A DNA stretch of 64,000 nucleotides from NCBI GenBank assembly GCA_009760885.1, contig CM019701.1:33928697-33992696 (forward strand). Direction: 5' to 3'. The position numbers and the translations under genes were made by a program. Below, piece after piece: positions 44,030 to 54,975 of this stretch (position 1 is the first letter of the stretch; every line of letters begins with the position of its first letter). The notes beneath the pieces were generated by a model. That model was not told where the DNA came from and ran no database searches. It worked only from the letters and a program-made list of their open reading frames with translations. The stretch is from Achatina immaculata (lineage: Eukaryota > Mollusca > Gastropoda > Stylommatophora > Achatinidae).

Positions 44030-44925
44030 CTTACATCCTTCCCATGCCACTAAACTTCACATAAGGCCTGCATGGTAGTTTGCCACGATTTCCTGTCTAC
44101 AGTGAGTTTTTTAATCTCATCAAGGGATATGCCCACGGAACTGGCCTCTCTTAACAGTGTCCTCATTAGGGTTTCATGTGGTCGACCTCTTTTGTCTTCA
44201 GCCTGTTCTGTTCCACTTGATTGCTTGTTTGGAGATTGTTTCTTCTCATCACATGACCAACATATGTCCATCTTCCTTTTTTGATCACCCATGAGACAGG
44301 TTGTTCATTGCTCATCTGTCTTATCTCTGCGTTGTTCTTGATTTCGTTCCACTTGATGCCGAGTATTTTCCTTAGGCATTTGTTTTCAGAAGAGTCTAAT
44401 TTCTTGTCTGTTTCTTTAGTTGTCTTCCAGGTTTCACATGCATAAATGAAGGTGGATATTACATTTGAATTGAATAATCTTAGCTTGGTTTTTGTGCTTA
44501 TAACTTTTGAATGCCATATGTTCTCAAGATTCTTGAAGGTCATTGCTGCTTTTGCAGTTCGAATTCTAACTTCCTTTCTGGTGTCACCATCCTGGTCTAT
44601 GTAGCTGCCAAGATATGCAGGTTGATTAACTTCTTCAACAGCTGTTCCTTCTATGTATATTTTTCCATTTTGGTTAATGAGGTTTCATTACTTTTGTTTT
44701 ATCCTTGTTAATTTCAGGTTCTAATTTACAAGCCATTGAAGACAGGGTATCTATCTTTTTTTTTTTTTTTTTTGCTTTGATTTCACTTTGTCACTGAAAA
44801 GAGTTATGTCATCTGCAAAATCAAGATCTTCCAATTGGATCTCATATACCCAATCAATGCCCATTTTACTTGTGCAGCATTTTTTCATTATGAAGTATAT
44901 GGCAGTTCCAAAAAGCAAGGGAGAT
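44030..44925 (-). mobile_element. LINE-B 3' half, interrupted by RNH-GAA
   Basis: Minus strand: KVISTKTKLRLFNSNVISTF, YACETWKTTKETDKKL, LRKILGIKWNEIKNN, GRPHETLMRTLLREAS and a C-terminal KSWQTTMQALCEV. Upstream it runs to CAAGGGAGAT at 44916-44925, the TSD of the RNH-GAA insertion, and resumes at 45726 for a few tens of bases. Confidence 0.82.
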
Positions 44926-45715
44926 CTTCTTCTTCTTCGTTCGCACTGTCTGTCTATATCTGCAGTCCTGTCTCTTGGATAAATTTCACTGTTTTTTGTA
45001 ACTCATGTATGGAACCGTAGAGCTTATCTTCTTTAGTGGTTTCACTGGGCCAGTAATTATTTCTCAGTGTCTCGTAGTTGATGCAGTTCTGGAGGATATG
45101 TTCCATGGTTTGGGGCACCTGGGCACATGTACATAGATTAGTAGTACCAACCTTAAACTTTGTATACATATGACTTCGGAGTCGGCTGTGTCCTGTTCGG
45201 AGACGGAAGATGGTGACTGTTCCTTTCTGTTTAGCATGTGATAGTCATCATGTGGTGGTGTTTGTGGCTTCCTGTAGGTTTTTATCATGCTTTTCTTCTG
45301 ATTATAGGTGACTGGTATGTCTGGTTGCTCCATTTCAGTGCCCTCTTTGGCCAGATGGTCAGCTTTCTCATTGCCTGGTATCCCACAGTGGGAGGGAATC
45401 CATTGCAAAGTGACTCCATGTTGTAAGCCAATTTTTGACAAGGCATCCTTAAGGTCTGGTAGTTTGTTGCACTGAAGAGCCTCCAGTACTGATCTTGCAT
45501 CTGTGAGAATTACTACAGGACATGTATCAATTCTGGAGTCTGATAGTTTTTCAACTGCAGCAATAATTGCCCTAACTTCTGCATCAAAGTTGTTGCAGTA
45601 TTTACCAGTGGGTATGGAAATCTTGTCAATGGTGTTGTTTGGATATTCAATATATGCTCCTGCCCCACCATTCTTTATGGCATTATGTGCAGATCCATCT
45701 GTATACACACGTATC
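44926..45715 (-). mobile_element. RNH-GAA LINE 3' end, 5' truncated, 10-bp TSD
   Basis: Insertion of 790 bp in reverse orientation. CAAGGGAGAT occurs at 44916-44925 and 45716-45725. The minus strand encodes the RNase H domain: RVYTDGSAHNA (first acidic), DAEVRAIIAAVEKL (Glu), ILTDARSVLEALQ (Asp) and LQWIPSHCGIPGNEKADHLA (final His/Asp). The zinc-knuckle C-terminus follows, then GAAGAAGAAG. RNase H residues are all intact; a frameshift follows at about 45215. Confidence 0.9.
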
Positions 45716-45789
45716 CAAGGGAGATAATATACATCCTTCTTACAGGAAAAAAATACTAACAGTAATTTCAATCTTTAACATACCAGTCA

Positions 45790-47622
45790 TTTTGCAGCAC
45801 TCAGTGGAGTGGAGTAGATAGATATAGATGAATTAAGGAATTCTTACAGCACAGCAGGCTGTGTGGTTAAATGCTCAGTTTACTAATCCGGTGGTACCGG
45901 GTTCAGTCCCAGGAGGGGGATTTTTTTTTTCTGATACACAACATAAATGCCCCGGGGTTGACCCAGCCCCTAAAAATGGGTACCAGAGAAATCTGAGAAG
46001 GTAAAGCAGCCAGGCATGATACAGACCACATACATTTTCATATGCCGAAGGTCATGGAAAATACGGGCCTAACACTGTATTCTGTAATATGTCTTAATGG
46101 CATGAAAATGGGAATTTTACCTTTACTTTTACAGCACAGCCAGAATCCAGCAGCAAAAGCAAGTGCTGGACTGCATAAAACAAGTAGAAATCCATGGATG
46201 TCAGAAAACACATGGAAATACATACATGAAAGATGAGCAGAGCCAAATTAGCCATGTTGAATGTAAAGACATATCTTTTTCAGCTAGAAGAGATAAAAGA
46301 GAATACATAGACAACATGGGAGAAGAAGCAGAGAAAGCAACAAAAACAGGAGACAGCAAAACTATATAACACACAAAAGAGGCCAATGTGTACTACTACA
46401 TCCAAAGAAAGGCCAATCTTTAGCAAAACTGGCACCCTGTTAACATCAAGTAACAACCAAAAGCAAAGATGGGATGAACACTTCCAAGAAAAACTTAATT
46501 GACCACAGCCAAAAGAATTAATAGACCTTGAAACTGACTTACCAATCCCACCTAGATGAAATTACATTGAATGAAATTGAAACAGTGAACCTAATGGCTA
46601 ACAACAAAGCTCCAGGTTAATATGAAATAACAGCCGAAATATTAAAAGCTATCAATAGTGACAACATGAGCCAACTACAGAGAATGTTTAATAAAGTTTG
46701 GAAAGAAGAAAAGGTCCCTTCTAAATGGAAAAAAAGGAATCATTGTTAAAATACCAAAAAAAAAAGGCAACCTTAGCTACTGCAATAATTGCAGAGGAGT
46801 AACATTACTATCAGTTGTGTCAAAAGTATTTTGCAAAGTTATTCTGGATAGAATTAAAGATATAGTGGATACTGCAACAAGAGAAGAACAAGCAGGATTT
46901 CAAAAAAGGAGAAGCTGTTTCGACCAGATCTTTACTCTAGGAATAATACTTGAAGAACATATCGAAAAGCAAAAATCGTTAATCCTGTACTTCATAGACT
47001 TTAAACAGGCATTTGATAGCATACACAGAGATTCACTGTGGAGAATTTAAAGACTTTATGAAATACCATCTAAAATTATCAACATCATTAAGGATCTCTA
47101 TGTTTGAGCACTCAAGACAGAAGAAGGAATGAGTGAATGGTTCCAGATTGAAACAGGCATGAATCAAGGATGTATTATCTCCCTTGCTTTTTGGAATTGC
47201 TATGGACTTCATAATTAAAAAATGTTGCACAGGTAAAACAGGCATTGATGAGGTACAGGGGACCCAACCAGAAGATCTTGATTTTGCATACAATGTAACT
47301 CTTATCAATGACAATGTGAATTCAGTGCAAGAAAAAATAGATACCTTGTCTTCACTGGCTAATAAAATAGGACTTGAAATTAACAAGGAAAATAAAAATA
47401 ATGAAACTTCCAATTAATAAAGAAGGAAAAATATACGTGAAGGAACATCTGTTGAAGAAGTACATCAATTTGCATACCTTAGCAGCCACGTAGACCAGGA
47501 TGGTGACGACAGAAAGGAAGTTAGAATTGTGAAAGCAGTATTGAGCTGCAAAAACATGGCACTCAAAAGTTATAAGCACAAAAACCAAGCTAAGATTATT
47601 CAGTTCAAATGTAATATCCACC
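45790..47622 (+). mobile_element. LINE-B, forward copy, interrupted by an S2 SINE
   Basis: Reads a DELRNSYSTA linker, resumes after the SINE as QNPAAKASAG, PWMSENTWKYIHER, then EITAEILKAI-like, VPSKWKKGIIVKIPKK-like, SVVSKVFCKVILDRIKDIVD, EEQAGFQKRRSCFDQIFTLG and LYFIDFKQAFDSIHRDSLWR. Further on are NQGCII-like, DLDFAYNVTLIND (catalytic FADD degraded to FAYN), KIGLEINK and YVDQDG-like. It ends without a 3' UTR at about 47622 against a LINE-C fragment. Several frameshifts. Confidence 0.85.
45856..46128 (+). mobile_element. S2 tRNA-derived SINE with 12-bp TSD
   Basis: A 273-bp insertion between two copies of TTACAGCACAGC (45844-45855, 46129-46140). The head has A-box-like GTGGTTAAATGC and B-box GGGTTCAGTCCC. 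The body has GTTGACCCAGCCCCTAAAAA then TGGGTACCAG, a GCCAGGCATGATAC block and GGAAAATACGGGC, with an ACCTTTACTTT tail. The same body appears in reverse at 63417-63676. Confidence 0.9.
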
Positions 47623-47624
47623 AT

Positions 47625-47850
47625 ATTCTGTAGCATTTACATTCAAAGGCATTTATGTGTTTCTCAGCTGTTTTGTTAAGTGTCCAGGTCTCACAGGCAT
47701 ATGTTGCGATAGGAAGATGCACGCCATTAAAAATCTTATTTTTGTGGTTCTGTCTGCTCCTCTCTACAGCTTCTTTAGTTGTTTTACTTTCTGAAGAGTG
47801 ATAGATGTCCTCCTTTTAATTCCCTCATTGTATCTCCATTATTAGTTAGT
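47625..47850 (-). mobile_element. LINE-C fragment
   Basis: Minus strand with CETWTLNKTAEKHINAFECK-like and ALQKVKQLKKL-like blocks of LINE-C, truncated at both ends. Confidence 0.75.
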
Positions 47851-47924
47851 AGATATGCAATGAAGACAAAAAAAAAAGATATAATAAAACCTTCATTTTT
47901 TAAACCAATACTTTCAGTTCTTTG

Positions 47925-48335
47925 TTTCTTTATCTTCATGATGCTTTGTGTTCCTTGTTTCTTTATCTTCTTGATGCTTTGTGTTCTCTGTTTCTTTATC
48001 TTTATGATGCTTTGTGTTCCTTCTTTCTTTATCTTCTTGATGCTTTGTGTTCTCTGTTTCTTTATCTTTATGATGCTTTGTGTTCCTTCTTTCTTTATCT
48101 TCTTGATGCTTTGTGTTCTCTGTTTCTTTATCTTTATGATGCTTTGTGTTCCTTCTTTCTTTATCTTCATGGTGTTTTGTATTCCTTGTTTCTTTATCTT
48201 TAAGATGCTCTGTGTTCTCTGTTTCTTTATCTTCTTGATGTTTTGTGTTCCTTGTTTCTTTATCTTCTTGATGTTTTGTGTTCTCTGTTTCTTTATCTTC
48301 ATGATACTTTGTGTTACATACTTTGTGTTCTTTGT
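47925..48335 (+). repeat. 33-bp minisatellite with 66-bp higher-order units
   Basis: About 12 units of TCTTTATCTTCTTGATGCTT plus TGTGTTCTCTGTT. Two types alternate: one with CTTCTTGATG and TTCTCTGTT, one with TTTATGATG and TTCCTTCTT. The repeat therefore has an effective 66-bp period in its centre. Unit length keeps frames open on both strands (KIKKQRTQSI-type and DKETENTKH-type); not a gene. Confidence 0.92.
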
Positions 48336-48339
48336 TTAT

Positions 48340-49440
48340 CTTCATTTTTTTATCAAACACTGGGAGGAGGGGAGCTGAAATAACACATTATTTGTTACTG
48401 CTATGGCCACGTGTATGAATATATACACCGTATAAATATATTTACACTTTAGTGGTGACAAATGTTTCTAAAGAGAACACATAAAAGAAAATGTATCATT
48501 TATATTTTCCTAGCATATTATCGTTACCGGCGCTTGGCGAGAAATGGCGAGATTTGCTGCCGTGTAGCATGTACTGAAAAAAACTGGTTATTGCAAACGT
48601 GAATGATTAATGGGGCTAACTTAAGACTATGAGAGAGTTCAGTGACGTGACCGGAAAGGGGAAGGGAGGGGGGTTGCATAGCTAGAAAGGATGATGTTGT
48701 GAAAATGATAGAAAGATGATGACGGAGGAGAATACAAGAAAGTGGGTCAGAAGAGCAAGATGAGTTTTAAAGAGAGAGGTGATTCGGATGTTGAGAACAT
48801 GGTTGAAGACACATCAGAGAAGACACATCAAATGTTGATTGAAATGTAACCAAACATTTCATGAGATTGAGAAACCGTGTTTTGGGGTCTTGTTATATCC
48901 AGAATTTTCAGAACTGCAGACCAGCGTCCTGGTGACTTCCATGTGGTAGCAAAGAAGCAGCAAGGAAAGGTTGGGTGGAGGGGGAATATAATAACGGAAG
49001 GCAAGAACTACCCGTTTTCTCATATCTTTTATACCTCACAGAAGAGTGGTTCCCAACTTTTTTCAAGTTGTGGGCCCAGGAAGATAATTCTTTTCCTTCT
49101 TATTTCCCCGCTTCCTGTTACATTTCTAGTATTTTGAATAATGTATTCGCAAATTCCATGTAGAGAACTAGTCCTAGAGCCTTCACATTTCATGTGACGT
49201 ATTCTCCCCAGAATGCAGTGCGGTCTTTTGCCCAAGTAGACCAGCGTCTCGGAATGACAAATGAGACTTTCGGTAGTGTCATGAGTTCACCTGCGGTGAG
49301 GTCGCCCCTTTTCCCTTCTGCCGGGCACTAAGCCTTATACTACCAACCTCTCCAAACCATTGTTTCTCTTGCTGGGAGCGAAGTATCTCATCTTTCTAAC
49401 ACTGACGGTGTTTAGGAGCCAGTTTTCTGCCACGCCTAAT
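48340..49440. other. No gene seen
   Basis: Mostly unique-looking. At about 49040 there is GTGGTTCCCAACTTTTTTCA, which resembles the terminus of hAT-type elements, but no matching right end was found. Nothing else supported. Confidence 0.35.
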
Positions 49441-49800
49441 CCCATTAGTATCTCTTTATTTGATTTTCTTTCTATCTATGATATTCTAAGTGCCCTTCTA
49501 TAACATTTCACTTTAAATGCTTTATAAAAGCTCTTTTCTAGTGATTTGTTAAATGTTCGTGTTTCGCGCCCGTATGTTGCCACTGAGAATATGTAAGCTA
49601 ATACTAAATATAGCTTTGTTTTCTTGTTAGTATCTTGCCACAGGCTTTTTATTTGCGCTAATTTCTGTGGTGCATCTGCTAGTCTTCTTTTATTTCTACT
49701 GTGCGGTCCTAGAACCAGAGGAAGATTAATTATACAGATGTTCTTTCTTTCATTCTCTCTTATTAAATTTCTTTCCTAGTTTGTATAGTACATTGTATAT
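49440..49800 (-). mobile_element. Decayed LINE RT fragment
   Basis: Minus strand shows stop-ridden remains of the post-catalytic LINE pattern (YSQWQHTGAKHEHLTNH, then AFIKHLK-type and LEYHR-type blocks in the place of YGCE-x-WTL and RR-x-L). Family unknown. Confidence 0.45.
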
Positions 49801-49954
49801 TTATCAACATTGTGATGTCAGCTCATTTTCCTCATATTCTGTGCCTGAACTGTAATCTCCGTCGTTTTGTTTAGCAACAAAATGAATAAACTTCAGGCCT
49901 GAGAAGCCAGATTTAACCAGTGTAAATGATAGCGCCTAAATATATATCATTATC

Positions 49955-50490
49955 ATCAGGTGTCGTGGCTACTGACGTTGGCTATTATGCTTCTCCAGAG
50001 TACACAATCCTTCATGCAGGCCATCCGCTCAGTTGGTGATCTCCTCTCTCACCATCCCGTCAGACTGTCCAGTATCATTTCTCTTGGTCTTCCCCTGGCT
50101 CTTCTTCCCTCTATTTTTCATGTTATAATATTTTCAATGTCCCCTCTTCTCATTGCATGTCCTATGAAAAGTACATTGTCTCTCTCTTAATTTTTTGACA
50201 AGATTTTTTTGTCTCTCCAGCTCTTCTGAAACATTATTCATTAGTTATTTTTGCTGTCCAGGAGTTCGCAACATTCTTCTAATAAACCACATTTCTACAT
50301 CTTCCAATGACTTTTGAGCAGACCTGCCTATTGTCCGTGATTCACTTCCATATAATAAGATAGGTTCAGTATAGCATTTTAGGACCCGTTTTCTAACATT
50401 CATTGATAAGGATGTGTCGGATAATATGTTTCTCATTCTCTGAAATGCAGTCTTTGCTTGGCCTATTCTGTTCTTAATTTCTGTTTTATA
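49955..50490 (-). mobile_element. LINE-J fragment, copy 2
   Basis: Minus strand: a MRNILSDTSLSMNVRKRVLK block, YTEPILLYGSESRTI and MWFIRRMLRTP, then a decayed GHAMRRGD / GRRARGRPR-like C-terminus. It is related to the copy at 41583 (FQKMRNILCNRSVSMETKFR). It is cut at 50490 by the R2L 3' end. Confidence 0.75.
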
Positions 50491-50491
50491 T

Positions 50492-50988
50492 ATGCAGGAA
50501 ACTCTCTACCGTAGAGAGCGGAACAACAACACAACTCCTTCAGAGGAAGTACCCCCCCCCCTCAGACAAGTGTTTCGGCCCTTTAAACTCCTGACACTCT
50601 AAAGGGGGGGGGGGTGAGCCCCTCTGGGTCATGACTCCCAGAGGTCTTGTGAGTTGTTGCTTTGTTTTTCCCGGTCCCGAGATTGAACCCATGATCTTCC
50701 AGTTGGCACTGCACTTTTTGAAGTGCGTCTTTAGCGATTTAGCTACGGAGGACTGGTATTGGTTGTGGCAAATGAAATTACTTATGTTCCCAATTCTTGT
50801 TTCGCATACTCCACAACCAGCATGAGGCCTTTTCTGCTGTTTCTGAAAGGCTTCTCAATGCCCTTGCTCTTGCTTGTCCCTTTATGCCCAGTTGCTTACA
50901 TAGGTCATATGCTGATGTTGCTACGAATCCTGTTGCTCCCACTTCTACAGCTATCACTTTTGCCCTGACTCCTGCCCCCTGCCTAAGT
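50492..50988 (-). mobile_element. R2L, 5'-truncated copy 3
   Basis: Minus strand: RAKVIAVEVGATGFVATSAY, DLCKQLGIKGQARARALRSL, ETAEKASCWLWSMRNK and stop, then the tRNA-like module, G and C runs and the terminal hairpin. This copy has the frame that the 24500 copy lost by frameshift (AGVRAKVIAVEVGA), so the two together define the true C-terminus. Its 5' break is at a (TA)n array. Confidence 0.88.

Positions 50989-51042
<54 letters not shown>
50988..51042. repeat. (TA)n microsatellite
   Basis: About 27 TA units at the 5' break of an R2L copy. Confidence 0.97.
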
Positions 51043-51045
<3 letters not shown>

Positions 51046-52150
51046 ACATGAAGCATATTAACAAGGTAAAAACATGTGAAGCTGATCAGGTTAGGATGTT
51101 GATTGTTAGAATAGTTAGCTGGACACCTTCCAGTTTAGTGAATTTAAACCTCACACGCTCTTTTCCGGTCGTCGCCATGTTTAAGGTGACTTTACTGTAC
51201 CTGAAGTGTCTTGTTTGTTCATATATTGATCTTGTTTTGGAGTGGCTGAATCGATAGCAGTCCGGTTCTCTGACTGAAGACGGTGGCCCTTCAGTAGGTA
51301 AGGATTCTCGCCATCTGCACCTGCATCGTGCTCCTTCTTTGAGAAAGAAGATCTGAACAAACATAGGCTTGTCCAGAGCGTAATGACAATAAGTCTATAA
51401 CATTTAAATGTTAATTTTAACTACCGTAAGGATAAAAATTCTTATTTTGAAACATTCTTTTGTGTGTGGAAAGAGCAGAACTTAGAGAAAGAATATGAAT
51501 GAAGGGAAAAGGAATGTTAAATGTAGCTTAATTTCGAGTTCAAACCGTGTAGTTCCAGCGTCCCATATTCAATTAAACATTCACAATAATCTATCACGCA
51601 CACTCCTGGACACAGCTTCTGTATTACTCTTCATTATGCAATATATGTAATTTATCATGAAAAATATGTAATTTATCATCTTGTGTTATTCCCCATAATG
51701 TACTTTTTTATTTTATGTGATGTACTTTGTGTTATTTTCTAGTTCTTCACAATCCACACTTCAGCAAAGTCAGAAGTTTGCATAATACAAAAGAGAAATG
51801 AAGATTTTAATTCATCATAGTTAACCTTGCTGGGGATATGATATAGAATGATGGTGTAATTAATACATACTGAGCAACTGGTGCCAAGACAATGTGTGTA
51901 CATACAAAGAAGTCGCTTCTCTTCCACACAAAGAAAATTGATCTTCATTTAGACCAAACTGCTTTCGGTTTGCTTCACTTGATGGTTTTATGTAATCATA
52001 CGGGAAGAATCTGCCGTGGTCCCAGTGGTGAAAATGTCTGGAGTTCGTTTCGTGGCTACACTTTGGGTTTTCAAGCACATCGTCGTGAATTACTCTATAT
52101 CCGATACTTCAAGACCTTCAAAGCTTGCGCTGCAAAGACAGAGAGTTATC
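51043..52150. other. No gene seen
   Basis: Unique-looking. Frames of up to 92 codons occur at 51086-51364 (minus) and 51892-52158 (plus), but none shows a family motif and they overlap frames on the other strand. Confidence 0.35.
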
Positions 52151-52154
52151 AGCT

Positions 52155-52300
52155 TTAAGAAGATCGGAATATGGACAAGAAGATGAGAATAAGGACGAGA
52201 ATATCAGAATAAGGAGAAGAAGATCAGAATAAGGACAAAAAGATCGGAATAAGGACAGGAAGATCAGAATAAGGACAGGAAGATCAGAATAAGGACAAGA
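52155..52300 (+). repeat. About 20-bp minisatellite, 7 units
   Basis: GAAGATCAGAATAAGGACAG units with small changes and lengths of 18 to 21 bp. Confidence 0.9.
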
Positions 52301-53277
52301 AGAGTCAGTAGAATGATCTATGAAAATCCAGGATGTTCTCTTAGTTACTCTTTTGCTACTTTCTTTTTCTCCCATATCTGAAGTACTTCTTAATTTTGGA
52401 GGTTAATCCCTTCTGTTGTGCTTCTTCGCTGTACTAATTTGTGAATGCTATAGATAACCAGAATGCAACTAGGCAGTGACCTATATTCCACTACGAACTT
52501 AAAGGATTAAATTGTATACGCCAGTTCGCATTTTTACACAATGTAATCGATAAAGATGCATCACTTTCTCACCAATCCTTGTATTTCACAATCAAACTTA
52601 CCAGTACCATAGTCAAATTAACATATTTCTTTCAAGCACACCTTTTTTTCGTGTTGTTTTGCTCTCTTTTAACTTAACGTTGTTCGCATCTGAGCTCGAC
52701 CAATAAACTACAGATGTTAAAATATATGTAATATTATAAAAGATGTCTGTTATTTGTCTAATTACGACATTGATTTTGTCTTGCGTGAACGTCAGAAATG
52801 TTTACTGTAATCCTTATGAAAACTGAAAGGTTTCAGACGGGATTACAACATCTGTCGGTCTAAGGCTGGAAGATACACAGCTAAAAAATCAGTATGAAGT
52901 TGTTGACCTGGTAATCAGAGAGCAATGCAAAGGTATTAAGATACAACAAACAGAACACGGTTTTAAAATATAAATTAAGTAATTAAAGAAACGGGGCTGT
53001 CAAGAAACATCTAACTAAAAAAAAAAATAAAAAGAAAAGAAAAGCATCAACATGTTTGAATAGTCGATGACCACAAAGAAACAAGAGAATTTAAAGGACC
53101 AGAAAACATTTTTTTTTTAATTCTGAAAATCAGGAACTGCTCTAATGAAAAGAATACAGCGGGAAACATCTTTAGAAGTAGATTCAGAACAGCACTTCAA
53201 ACATTAGTCAATCCAGAAGCAAGTGGTAACTGTGAATGGAAGAAACAGCAGACAGTAAGGAAACACTGACTCACAGA
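52301..53277. other. No gene seen
   Basis: AT-rich sequence with A and T homopolymers; no recognised feature. Confidence 0.4.
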
Positions 53278-53354
53278 AACTAACAGGTAGCACCTGAGGA
53301 AGAACTAACAGGTAGCACCTGAGGAAGAACTAACAGGTAGCACCTGAGGAAGAA
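53278..53354 (+). repeat. 25-bp short tandem repeat, 3 units
   Basis: Unit AACTAACAGGTAGCACCTGA plus GGAAG, almost exact. Confidence 0.92.
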
Positions 53355-53439
53355 CTTACTGAGAATTTGGAGTCAGCGAGCAGTGCCAGGGAACTTATAC
53401 ATTGACATACACAGAATGAGTCGTCAAGAATCGTTATCA

Positions 53440-53850
53440 TCTTCATCGTCGTCTCGTGCTGTCTCCCCACGGAAGGCTGGCTGCCATGAATCTCCACTCT
53501 GTTCTGTCTTCGTAGTTCACCAGGCCAACCTGGTTGCTGTCCATCTCTTGATGTTACCCACCCATCCATGTCGTTATCATCCTCTTGTTCTCTTCCCTTC
53601 GATCTTGCCCTCAAGAAGGCTCTTCAATATAGTGTTATGCCTATTGATATACCCAAAGTATCTTAGTTGTCTTGTTTTTCATGATTTTCAGTATTTCTCT
53701 TTTCACTTCTAGCTAGTTTAGCACTTCTTTGTTTTCTTTTCTGTCCATGGGATTCCTATATGTCCACATTTTAAGAGCCTGGATTTTCTTTTCTGTTGTC
53801 TTATTCAAAGCCCAGGCTTCTACACCATAAAATAATACTGAGTACATATC
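53440..53850 (-). mobile_element. LINE C-terminal fragment
   Basis: Minus strand: LRYFGYINRHN-like, LEG-x-IEGKRTRG-like, then MDGWVTS-like and a TEWRFMAA end, with HIGIPWTEKKTK upstream. This is the usual GHI-x-RH ... GKR-x-RG ... W(R) layout of a LINE C-terminus. It is similar in plan to LINE-C but diverged, with a GAT-rich tail at about 53440. Confidence 0.6.
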
Positions 53851-53869
53851 AGGAACATTTTTTTAATAA

Positions 53870-54110
53870 ATAGTAAAGATAGCGCAGTTCGTTAGTACGC
53901 TGTTCTCTCGTGACTAGACGGCTGCTCGTCCTACCGGAGTCTATGGTTCGAATCCTAGGTTCGAATCATCTCTTGTGGTTTTTATTTCTCTCACGTCTCA
54001 CTAAAGTGCTTTGTCTGCGATTTTTTCGAGGTCTGATCCTACAAAACTGTGCTCTCTTACTTTACTGAGTATATGTAGCGTGTCCCATTGCATCTTTTAC
54101 GTAATCTCAA
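53870..54110 (+). mobile_element. tRNA-derived SINE (third type)
   Basis: Carries an A-box-like TAGCGCAGTTCGTTAGT and, about 60 bases later, a perfect B-box GGTTCGAATCC, which is then partly repeated as GGTTCGAATCA. A T-rich body follows. The head differs from S2. The 3' end is not defined. Confidence 0.6.
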
Positions 54111-54778
54111 ACGCTGTGATATTTGTTTTGATGTAAGGATCCTCCTCATTCTGTTGAAGGTAATTTTTTTCCCATTTTGCCATTTGCAATCACGAAACAC
54201 AAATTAATAAATAAACACAAAGCAAGAAAGAGCAGTTCGAAGTTGTGGGCTTTAGAAAAACAAAACAAAAACAAAACAAAAAAAAAAGCTGTCATTATTT
54301 GGATAAAATATTTTCACAGTTCCTGAAGAACTGCTATTTATGTAGAATTAATTATCGGATGTGCACAGATGAGACGGTATTTGTATTTGTGATTATGTTG
54401 TTTGTGTGTTGAAAGTTTTATTAACGTTCAAGAAAAAAATAAGAACTTTCATTTATTTATGAAGACAGGGAGCTGGGACGACTATGTCTTCAGGAAAAGC
54501 GGACCGGAGGTGACCAAGAACGCTCTTGTCGCCAATATGAATTGGTCTTCCGTGGTGCTACAAGCTGGCCAGGTTGTTGGGGGGGGGGGGGGCGGGGGAA
54601 GGGAGAGGATTATTATGTCTGCCATGGTGATGGAGAAGCGGTTACTAACCGATGTGCCACCGTATGTTTGATGTGCTGAGAATGGTCTTCAGGCGTGCCG
54701 TCGAAGTTCTAAACTAACCGTGAATTATCACTTTAAGGGAGAAGTGTTCACAAGACTAACATTTTTAGAACATTCACC
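54111..54778. other. No gene seen
   Basis: A frame of 89 codons at 54402-54671 includes a G13 run giving a poly-Gly stretch; no family recognised. Otherwise AT-rich. Confidence 0.35.
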
Positions 54779-54975
54779 GTGAACTCAAAAAGATGGACAA
54801 TCGCTGTTTTTTTTAGAAACCTATTTGTTTATCTTCAAAAAGATGGACAACCGCTGTTTCTTACTAATCTTCCTCTTTATCTTCAAAGAGATGGACAACC
54901 GCTGTTTCTTAAACACCTGCTTGCTTATCTGCAAAAAGACGGGCAACCGCTGTTTCTTAGAAACAGTTTTGTTTA
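54779..54975 (+). repeat. About 48-bp tandem repeat, 4 units
   Basis: Units contain AAAAAGATGGACAACCGCTG then TTTCTTA and end TTTATCT. Imperfect. The first unit has a T8 expansion. Confidence 0.88.

Noticed and set aside
47779..48378. 199-codon frame with hydrophobic FFIFMMLCVPC repeats, as a membrane protein
   Set aside because: It is the 33-bp minisatellite read in one frame; the opposite strand is open as well.
49040..49075. hAT-type terminal sequence GTGGTTCCCAACTTTTTTCA
   Set aside because: No matching inverted end or 8-bp duplication found nearby, so no element can be delimited.
50778..51056. Frame starting MLHVFIYIYIYI as a membrane-anchored protein
   Set aside because: The start is the (TA)n array read through into the R2L C-terminus; not a natural N-terminus.
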